A DNA stretch of 64,000 nucleotides from JACVRM01 sp963817375. GTDB taxonomy: Bacteria > Actinomycetota > Thermoleophilia > Gaiellales > Gaiellaceae. Positions 7,811-15,418 of this stretch are shown in pieces; the stretch's first letter is position 1, and every line of letters starts with the position of its first letter. Below the pieces are notes generated by a model, which worked only from the letters and a program-made list of their open reading frames with translations, had not been told where the DNA came from and made no database searches. A program made the translations under genes and the position numbers. The stretch covers positions 614,262 through 678,261 of the forward strand of contig CAWFOB010000006.1 of NCBI GenBank assembly GCA_963817375.1, written 5' to 3'.

Positions 7811-9556
7811 ATGAAGCGCGCCGCGGTCGTGGCCGTGCTGGCCGCCGGGTTGCTCCCGGGGGCGGCCCAGGCGCGCCCCATGGACGTGACGGACGCGGAC
7901 CCAGCGCCGCCGCCCACCGGGACGCTGGCCGTCTGCGCCCTCAGCGAGACGCCGGCCTACTGGGGGCAGCTCTTCAGCTTCAGCGTCGACGGCGGCCCGC
8001 TCGCGAGCACGCCGGCGAGCCCCGCCCTGGACGACCCGTCGACGTGGTCGTGCCTGCCGCTCGGCACGTTCGCGGCCGGCACGCGCGTGACCGTCGCCGA
8101 GCGCGTCCCGGGCGGGGTCGAGATCGCCTGGATCGACACCGACCCCGCGGCGAGCCTGCTCGACTTCGACCGGGACGCGGGCACGGCCTCCGTCCAGGTT
8201 GGCGCCGGCGCGAACCGCGTGCTCTTCGACGACGAGCCGGTCCCGCCGCCGCAGACCGGCTTCGTCGAGGTCTGCGCCGACCGGGCGTCGCTCGGCTCCG
8301 GCCCCGACCTCGAAGTGCGCGGCCCGTTCACCTACACCGTGACGCCTCCCGGCGGCGCGGGCTTCGACGTTACGGTCGACGCCGGCCAGTGCTCGGACTC
8401 CTTCGCCGTGCGCGCCGGGGTCGTCCGCGTCGCCCAGGGGCCGGTCGCGACGCACACGCTGGTGGAGGCCTTCGCGATCCCGGCCGGCCGCCTTGCCGAC
8501 GTGAACCTCCTCGACCGCAGCGCGGACGCGCTGGTCCCGGTCTCTGCCAGCACGAACGACGTGACACAGCTCCACTTCGTCACCCGCCGCGACCGCGCGC
8601 AGCTCACCGTCTGCGCGACGGTCGCCGGCGGCGACGCCCTCGACGGGGCGCCATTCGCCTTCGAGGTCACCGATCTGGATGCCGCGGCGACGCCGCCTGC
8701 GACGGCACAGGTCCTCGCGCGCGCGAGGACCGTCCAGTGCCTGATCGTCGGCGACTACCCGGTCGGGGACCGCGTCGACGTCGAGGAACGCGACCCCGGG
8801 CCGGACGTGACGACGAGCGGCGGCGGCGTCTCCATTGTCGCGCCCGGGGTCAATCTGGTGACGGTCGCCAACATGGCGTGGGGGCGGCTCTCCGTCTGCG
8901 CTGCGCCGGTCGCCGGGCTTACGACGCCGCCCGTCCTGCGCTTCCGCGTCGACGGCGGCGCCCTGCTCGCCGTCCGGGGCGGCACGTGCTCGCTGCCGGC
9001 GCGCGTCACGGTCGGCAACCACGTCGTCACGCAGATCGCCGACCCGCTGCTCGAGCTCGCACCGGCCGGGATCGTGACCGTGCCATCCGACCGCCCGGTG
9101 GCGGCGATGCCGCTCCTGCTGCGCATCACGGTCGCCGTCCCGTTCGGAAGCGAATCGTCCGCGCTCTATGCCACCCGCATCCGCGGCGCCACCGTCCAGG
9201 TATGCGCGCAGGTCGCGCCGGGGTCCGAGGATGCGCTCGGGCAGATGCTGTTCGCCTTCGCGGTCGCTCCGGCCACCGGCGCGCCCTTCGCCCTGACCGT
9301 CGCCGCGGGCACCTGCTCGCCGCCATCGGGCCCCTACCCGGTGCTCGCGCCGGACGGGAGCCCCGCGACCGTGACGGTCACCGAGGCAGCGGGTCTGTAT
9401 GTCGTGCAGTCGATCGCCCTGGCCGGCGGCCGTGAACTGCAGTCGGCGTGCGACGGCGGGGCGTGCTCGCCGACGGCGCTGTACTCCCTCGTGCCGGGCG
9501 CCCCGTCGATCACGTACACCAACCGCACCGATCCCCTGAGCACGTCCGTCCCCTAG
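7811..9556 (+). CDS. Secreted five-repeat Cys-pair surface protein, paralogue 2 (divergent)
   Basis: The ATG at 7811 has a strong SD (GAGGAGGG) and a short signal peptide (KRAAVVAVLAAGLLPGAAQA). The protein has 581 residues. It carries five tandem domains equivalent, in order, to domains 2-6 of paralogue 1: WSC domain, GPFTYTV domain, GDYPVG domain, GTCSLP domain, and a C-terminal GTCSPP domain with PVLAPDGSP. It lacks the first GMSG-type domain. In all five domains the usual ICK is VCA, so the Lys after the first Cys is lost while the Cys pair is kept. The C-terminal domain has an extra Cys pair (SACDGGACSP). The opposite-strand reading frames across this gene are composition artefacts. It lacks the TCACCCA-type upstream element. 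Confidence 0.8.
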   Translation: MKRAAVVAVLAAGLLPGAAQARPMDVTDADPAPPPTGTLAVCALSETPAYWGQLFSFSVDGGPLASTPASPALDDPSTWSCLPLGTFAAGTRVTVAERVPGGVEIAWIDTDPAASLLDFDRDAGTASVQVGAGANRVLFDDEPVPPPQTGFVEVCADRASLGSGPDLEVRGPFTYTVTPPGGAGFDVTVDAGQCSDSFAVRAGVVRVAQGPVATHTLVEAFAIPAGRLADVNLLDRSADALVPVSASTNDVTQLHFVTRRDRAQLTVCATVAGGDALDGAPFAFEVTDLDAAATPPATAQVLARARTVQCLIVGDYPVGDRVDVEERDPGPDVTTSGGGVSIVAPGVNLVTVANMAWGRLSVCAAPVAGLTTPPVLRFRVDGGALLAVRGGTCSLPARVTVGNHVVTQIADPLLELAPAGIVTVPSDRPVAAMPLLLRITVAVPFGSESSALYATRIRGATVQVCAQVAPGSEDALGQMLFAFAVAPATGAPFALTVAAGTCSPPSGPYPVLAPDGSPATVTVTEAAGLYVVQSIALAGGRELQSACDGGACSPTALYSLVPGAPSITYTNRTDPLSTSVP

Positions 9557-9562
9557 ACGCGG

Positions 9563-9602
9563 ATCACCCATTTCGGGGGATGGGTATCCCCCAGCCTGGG
9601 GG
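9563..9602 (+). promoter_or_regulatory. Conserved element ATCACCCA-N4-GGGGGA (copy 2) plus CCCCCAG-C-CTGGGGG palindrome
   Basis: The shared element occupies 9563-9580, and a perfect 7-1-7 palindrome follows at 9588-9602. The pair lies only 7 bases after the stop of paralogue 2 and about 100-140 bases before the start of paralogue 3, so it can serve the latter. The GGGGGA half also pairs with TATCCCCC (9585-9592), so mutually exclusive hairpins are possible in RNA. Confidence 0.5.
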
Positions 9603-9702
9603 AGAGAATCGCGGAGTCCCCGGCTCTCTCCGGGCGCGCCGACGGCGGCGCGTCCCGGCATGCGGCACGCCGGGTGGGAGGAACGAAGGGAGGAGATTCT
9701 TG

Positions 9703-12342
9703 ATGAAGCGTGGGGGAGTTCTCGCGGCCGTCGTGGTTGCGTCTCTCTGGTTTGCCGGCTCCGCGGTTGCAGGCCTGCCTGACGGGCTGGGACCGTGGGC
9801 CGACTACGTGGTGGCACATAACCAGGGGTGTGCCTACATTTCGCCCGACCTGACGACGTGCGTCCCCGTCCGCCCGGAGCGCAGCGATCCGCAGGCGGCG
9901 GTCGGGCCGGCCGAGTCACCGCAAGGCCCGAACAACAACCCGATCCCGGTCGGGTCGTTCTACAGCCTCGGGTTCACGTCGCCGGAGAGGGGCACACCGT
10001 TCATCACGCTCGGATTCGACAACCCGGTGTGCAACGGCGTTGGCGCCGACATGGCCATCCAGCTCTACGAGATCACGAAGGACCCGTATCCGCCCGAGAA
10101 GGTCAACGTCTTCGTCAGCCAGGACAACGTCAACTACGTCTTCGCGGGCACCGTGACGAAGGACGGCACGGTCGGGATCCCGGCTGGGATCCAGTTCGTG
10201 AACTTCGTCAAGCTCGTCGACATCAGCGACAAGACACTCTTCATCGGGCAGACGCCCGACATCGACGGCTACGACCTGGACGGCGTCGAGTCGCTGCAGC
10301 CCCCGACGGTGTGCTCGCCGCTTACCGGCACGGTCGAGATCTGCAAGTCCGGGGCGAACGGGATGTCCGGCCGCTCGTTCCAGTTCTCGCTCAACAACAG
10401 CACCGTCTTCACGGTCAAGGGAGGCCGCTGCACAGGGCCGATCACCACGATCGTGGGGGCGAACCGCATCGTGGAGCTCCAGTCGAACCCACCGACGGAC
10501 GTGGCGGACGTCACCGTCCGACCAAGTAGCCGGTTACTCATCAAGGACTTACCCAATCGGACGGCCATCGTCTTCGTGCAACCGGGCTCGACGGCCTCGA
10601 ACGAGACGATGGTCACCTTCGTCAACCAACCGGCAGGCGGAACGGTCGGTGATCTGAAGATCTGCAAGCTCAGCGAGTCCCCCGCGTTCTGGGGCGACCT
10701 CTTCAGCTTCCACGTCAACGGCGGCCCGCTGATCAGCACCCAGGCGAACGACGCGTCCGCCGACCCGTCCACGTGGTCGTGCCGCATCGCGGGCACCTTC
10801 CAGACCGGTTCGCGGGTGACGGTGACCGAGGCCCTGCCCGCCGGCGCCGAAGTGCACTTCTTCGACACCACGCCCCCGGAGGCGTTGCTCGACTTCGACA
10901 CCAACACGGCGTCGGCGACGGTCCAGATCAGCGGCCCGGTCACGACGCTCCTCGTCGATGACGAGCCGATCCCGCCGCCGCAGTCCGGCTACATCGAGAT
11001 CTGCAAGAACGCCGATCTGGTCGGCGGCCGCCCGGATCCGTTCGTGACGGGCCCGTTCACGTTCACGATCACGGCGTCGGACGGAAGCAGCTTCGACGTG
11101 ACGACGTTGCCGGGTCAGTGCACGCAGTCGTTCCAGATCGCCGCCGGGCTGACACGCGTGACCGAGCAGGCGTCGCCGAACATCACGCTGGTCGACACGT
11201 CCGTGTTCCCGGCCGACCGGTTCGTGGCGGATAACCCGATCAACCGCACCATCGACGTGGAGGTGCCCGTGTCGGCGTCACCCAGTGACGAGACGCAGGT
11301 CACCTTCGTCAACCGGCACGATCGGTCGCAGCTCAAGGTGTGCAAGGCGCTCGGCCCGGCCAGCGACGTGCTCAGCGGCCAGACCTTCTCCTTCACGGTC
11401 ACCTCGCCCGGGATGGCGACTGCGACGCCGAGCGTCATTGCGCCGCAGTGCGTCGTCGTGGGCGACTACCCGGTCGGCAACGACGTGACGGTCACGGAGA
11501 ACCTCGACCACTCGGTCGGCGCTCCGGGGCAGTTCATCGACACGACGGGCGAGGGCACCAGCACCATCCAGCCCGGAACTGCCAACACCGTGACGATCAC
11601 GAACACGGCCAAGGGCCTGCTCGAGATCTGCAAGACGAAGATCGACTACCTGACCGGCACCCAGCCGACCTTCACCTTCCGGCTCGATGGCACCACGCTG
11701 GTCAGCGTCCAGGCGGGCAAGTGCTCGCTGGGTCGGCGCGTCACGCCGGGACCGCACACGGTCACGGAGGTACCGTCGAACGACTACGACCTGGTCGCGA
11801 TCTCGGCGAGCCCGCCCAACCGGCTCACGTCGTCGGACCTGAGCACCCGCACGGCGGTCGTCAACGTCCCGTACGCAGGCAACGGCGCCGGCGACACCAC
11901 GGTGACGTTCACGAACGCGGTCAAGACGGGTCAGGTGAAGGTCTGCAAGAACATCCCAGCGACCTCTGGCAACCTCGCCATGAAGCCGTTCACGTACAGC
12001 ATCTACACGCAGCAGGCGGGCATGCCGGGCTACACCGTGCAGCAGGCCGGCCCGATTATCCCGGGCGAGTGCACCCAGCTCACCGCCCCGATCCCGGTGC
12101 TGCAGCCGAACGGCAAGACCACCGCCATCGGCGTCCACGAGAACGAGGTGACGGGAGCCCAGGCCTTCCTCGTTACGAACATCGCGCTCACGTCCGGCAC
12201 GCGGGGCTACTGCACGACCGCGAACTCGCCTGGCAACGTGGTGTGCCCGTACACGACCGGGTTCAACTACCCGACCGGGGACGTCGACTTCTTCCTCGGT
12301 CCCGGAACGAACCAGATCGACTACACGAACACGGCGACGTAA
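9703..12342 (+). CDS. Secreted surface protein: N-terminal lectin-like domain plus six Cys-pair repeats, paralogue 3
   Basis: The ATG at 9703 has an SD GGGAGGAG six bases upstream and a signal peptide ending AGSAVA. The product has 879 residues. Residues about 25-205 form a domain shared with paralogue 4: DGLGPWADYVVAHNQGC, a VRPERSDP segment, ITLGFDNPVCN, a VSQDNVNYVFAG segment and DGYDLDGV. That organisation resembles extracellular domains with a jelly-roll look found in bacterial surface proteins, and carbohydrate binding is conceivable. Six ICK/VCK domains follow in the same order as paralogue 1 (GMSG, WSC, GPFTFTI, GDYPVG, GKCSLG, GECTQL). An island of codons unusual for this genome (AGT AGC, TTA, TTA) lies at 10522-10560. 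A terminator follows at 12366. Confidence 0.82.
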   Translation: MKRGGVLAAVVVASLWFAGSAVAGLPDGLGPWADYVVAHNQGCAYISPDLTTCVPVRPERSDPQAAVGPAESPQGPNNNPIPVGSFYSLGFTSPERGTPFITLGFDNPVCNGVGADMAIQLYEITKDPYPPEKVNVFVSQDNVNYVFAGTVTKDGTVGIPAGIQFVNFVKLVDISDKTLFIGQTPDIDGYDLDGVESLQPPTVCSPLTGTVEICKSGANGMSGRSFQFSLNNSTVFTVKGGRCTGPITTIVGANRIVELQSNPPTDVADVTVRPSSRLLIKDLPNRTAIVFVQPGSTASNETMVTFVNQPAGGTVGDLKICKLSESPAFWGDLFSFHVNGGPLISTQANDASADPSTWSCRIAGTFQTGSRVTVTEALPAGAEVHFFDTTPPEALLDFDTNTASATVQISGPVTTLLVDDEPIPPPQSGYIEICKNADLVGGRPDPFVTGPFTFTITASDGSSFDVTTLPGQCTQSFQIAAGLTRVTEQASPNITLVDTSVFPADRFVADNPINRTIDVEVPVSASPSDETQVTFVNRHDRSQLKVCKALGPASDVLSGQTFSFTVTSPGMATATPSVIAPQCVVVGDYPVGNDVTVTENLDHSVGAPGQFIDTTGEGTSTIQPGTANTVTITNTAKGLLEICKTKIDYLTGTQPTFTFRLDGTTLVSVQAGKCSLGRRVTPGPHTVTEVPSNDYDLVAISASPPNRLTSSDLSTRTAVVNVPYAGNGAGDTTVTFTNAVKTGQVKVCKNIPATSGNLAMKPFTYSIYTQQAGMPGYTVQQAGPIIPGECTQLTAPIPVLQPNGKTTAIGVHENEVTGAQAFLVTNIALTSGTRGYCTTANSPGNVVCPYTTGFNYPTGDVDFFLGPGTNQIDYTNTAT

Positions 12343-12365
12343 CGACCCTCGACATACGCCGCCGA

Positions 12366-12396
12366 ACGCAGGCCCCGGGACACCCGGGGCCTGCGT
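12366..12396 (+). terminator. Rho-independent terminator after paralogue 3
   Basis: A 14-bp perfect stem (ACGCAGGCCCCGGG / CCCGGGGCCTGCGT) encloses an ACA loop, 23 bases after the stop. It is followed by CGTCTCGG without a long T-run, as is common in very GC-rich actinobacteria. Confidence 0.72.
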
Positions 12397-12450
12397 CGTC
12401 TCGGCCACGCATCCCGTGGGATGCGCGGGCGCCGCGCGGTCCGGGCCCGG

Positions 12451-12468
12451 TTCACCCAGCCAGGGGGA
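12451..12468 (+). promoter_or_regulatory. Conserved upstream element TTCACCCA-N4-GGGGGA, copy 3
   Basis: This copy has the same half-sites and 4-base spacing as those at 5196 and 9563, and lies 138 bases before the ATG of paralogue 4. Downstream, GGGACAATC and CTGCAAGCCG (about 12490-12519) recur before paralogue 2 (about 7713-7755), hinting at further shared leader elements. Confidence 0.5.
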
Positions 12469-12606
12469 TAGGCCGGTCGGGGCCAGCGCGGGACAATCGA
12501 TGGGTCTGCAAGCCGCCGTCGTGGCGCTGCCAAGTGCTGCGGCTGCTCGCCTGTAGGTCCGGATCCATCATCAGTTTCAGGGAGAAGTGGGGGGAGGAGC
12601 AACAAC

Positions 12607-15277
12607 ATGCGACGAATCGCGATCTTTGCGGCGGTCGTGGTCGCGGCTCTTACGGCCGTGGGGGCGGCCCAAGCGGGCGTCTCCGATGGGCTCGGGCCAT
12701 GGGCGGACTACGTAGTCGCGCACAACCAGGGATGTGGGTACATCCCGCCGGACATGACGACCTGCAAGCCGGTGCGTCCCGAGCGCAGCGACCCGCAGTC
12801 GGCCGTAGGCCCGGCCGAGACGCCGCACACAGGCGACAACAACCCGATCCCAGTCGGGACGTTCTACAGCCTCGGGTTCACTGCGCCCGAGACCGGCCAG
12901 GCGTACATCACGCTCGGGTTCGACAACCCGGTCTGCAACCAGCCGGGCCAGGACGTCGCGGTCGATCTGTTCGAGATCACCAAGGAGCCGTACCCGAACG
13001 AGGTCGTGCACGTCTACGCGAGCTACGACAACGTCAACTACTACTTCGCCGGCGACGTGACGAAGGACGGCACGGTGCAGTTGCCTCCGCAGGTTCCGGT
13101 GGCGCACTTCGTCAGGATCATCGACGCGAGCAACAAACAGCTGTTCACGTCGGTAACGCCCGACGCCGACGGTTATGACCTCGACGGCGTCCGGTCGCTC
13201 AACACGACGACCTGCAACGAGCCGAACGGCAAGATCGAGGTCTGCAAGGCGATCACGAACGGCATGTCGGGCAAGTCGTTCCAGTTCTCGCTGAACGGCG
13301 GCACGCCGTTCACGGTCAAGGGCGGCCGGTGCTCCGGCCCGATCACGACGCTCGCAGGCGCGAACCGCGTGGTCGAGCTCCAGAGCAACCCGCCGACCGA
13401 CGTCTCGAACATCACGACGAGACCAAGTAGCAGGTTGATCATCAAGGACTTGCCCAACCGAACGGGGGTCGTCTTCGTCGCAGCCGGGTCCACGGCGGCG
13501 AACGAGACGATGGTCACATTCACGAACCAGCCCGCGGGCGGGACGGTCGGTGACCTGAAGATCTGCAAGCTCACCGAGACGCCGCAGTACATCGGCCGGC
13601 TGTTCAGCTTCCGCGTCAACGGCGGCCCGCTGTTCAGCACAGAGGCGAATGACGCAAACGCGCCTGATCCGTCGACGTGGTCCTGCCGCCTGGCCGGTTC
13701 GTACCAGGTGGGGACGAATCTGACCGTCTCGGAGGACATCCCGGCGGGTGCCGAGGTCTCCTGGTTCGACTCGACCCCGGCGGCGGCGCTCACCGACTTC
13801 GACACGAACGCCGGCACGGCGAACGTGACGATCGGCCCCGGTGTGACCACGCTGCTCGTGGACAACGAGGCGATCCCGCCGCCGCTCTCGGGCTACCTCG
13901 AGATCTGCAAGGACGCCGCGCAGCTCGGCCGCAACTACGCCGACCCGTTCCTCCAGGGGCCGTTCACCTTCACGGTGGAGACCGCTGACGGCGGGACGTT
14001 CGACACGGTCGTCGGCGTCGGGCAGTGCTCGGTTGCCTTCCAGGTGCCGGCCGGCATCACGACGATCTCCGAGCATGCAGTCGCGAACCACTCGCTCGTC
14101 GACGAGTTCACCATCCCGGAGGACCGCTTCCTGAACGGGAACCTCATCAACGGGACGGCGACCGTGGACATCCCGGTCTCGAGCTCCGTCAACGACGAGA
14201 CCCAGGTCCACTTCGTCAACAAGCGCGACCGCGCGCAGCTGAAGGTCTGCAAGGCGCTCGGCCCGGGCAGCGACGACCTGAACGGGCACGTGTTCAACTT
14301 CGATGTCGACCTGCAGGGCGCCGACATGATCACGCCGTACGGCTACTCGAGCTACGTCTCGGTTGTCGCCAGCTCGACCACGACGCAGTGCGTCATCGCC
14401 GGTGACTTCCCGGTCGGTAGCGACGTCGACGTGCACGAGCTGTTCGGGACGAACGTGTGGGGCACCTCGACTGACGACGGCTCGTTCATCGACGTCTCGG
14501 GTGAGGGCACGGTCCACATCAACCCGGGCATCAACTCGATCACGATCACGAACACGGCCAAGGGCCAGCTCGAGGTCTGCAAGGCGAAGATCCGGTACCT
14601 GACCGGGACGCAGCCGACGTTCACCTTCGTGATCGACGGCTCGAAGACGATCACCGTGCAGGCGGGCAAGTGCTCGCTCCCGATGCGCGTGTCGGTCGGC
14701 GACCACACCGTTCTGGAGCGGAACTCGCAGCCCAACTTCGAGCTCGATCCGGGCGTCCCGGTCCTGAACGAGACGGGCGGCGGGATCACCGTGAGCCCGG
14801 CCGACCGGCTGGTGTCGAAGGACATCCCCGGCCGGTCGATCACCGTGCATGTGCCGTACGGCCCGCAGGGTGAGACGGCCGTGACGTTCTACAACCGGGT
14901 CAAGCGGGGCCAGGTCAAGATCTGCAAGGTCGTGCCGACTGGCCTCGCTCGACGCGATCGGGACGACGCTGTTCTCGTTCAGCTACATCGTCAACGGGAC
15001 GCAGCTGCACTCGTCGGTGACGTCGCTCATGAACGGTGAGTGCGCCATCGTGGACGACCTGCCGATCCTGCAGCCGAACGGCCTGCCGACAACGATCCAG
15101 GTGCAGGAGGACACGCCGCCCGCGGGCGTGTTCGTCACCGGCATCACCTACACGGGTCAGGGCTCGGAGACGGGCAACAACCCGTGCGGTCGGACGCACA
15201 CGTACCTGCTCGGGCCGAACGTGAACATCTCCACGTTCACGAACCAGAAGGGCGTCGTACCCATCTGCGGGGGCTAG
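12607..15277 (+). CDS. Secreted surface protein: lectin-like domain plus six Cys-pair repeats, paralogue 4 (frameshift near 14,940)
   Basis: The ATG at 12607 is preceded by GGGGAGGAG and opens a signal peptide (RRIAIFAAVVVAALTAVGAAQA). It has the same N-terminal domain as paralogue 3 (DGLGPWADYVVAHNQGCG through DGYDLDGV) and then six domains in the same order, the last starting VKICKVVPT. At about 14,940 the frame is lost: the first frame would end at 15039 in unrelated residues, while the correct continuation (SLDAIGTTLFSFSYIVNG, then NGECAIVDDLPILQPNG) runs in the next frame to a stop at 15277. Comparison with the GTTPFSYTV segment of paralogue 5 shows the second frame is genuine. One missing or extra base, probably a sequence error, explains it. 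A terminator follows. Confidence 0.78.
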
Positions 15278-15304
15278 ACGCCGAGCACACCTAGTCGCAA
15301 CGAC

Positions 15305-15330
15305 GAAGGGCCCCGGAGACGGGGCCCTTC
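15305..15330 (+). terminator. Rho-independent terminator after paralogue 4
   Basis: The stem GAAGGGCCCC / GGGGCCCTTC encloses a 6-base loop (GGAGAC) and is followed by TCGTTGG. It lies 27 bases after the stop at 15277. Confidence 0.75.
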
Positions 15331-15418
15331 TCGTTGGACCTTGCGAATTCCTCAGACCTGACTTGAATGAGTGAGAGGGCCAGGGGGACACGGCCCGATC
15401 GGGGTCCGAAGGGGAAAC

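Noticed and set aside
5197..9919. Long minus-strand frames antisense to paralogues 1 and 2
   Set aside because: Same low-complexity RDV/RRG composition with no recognisable motif, and they run across terminators and intergenic DNA.
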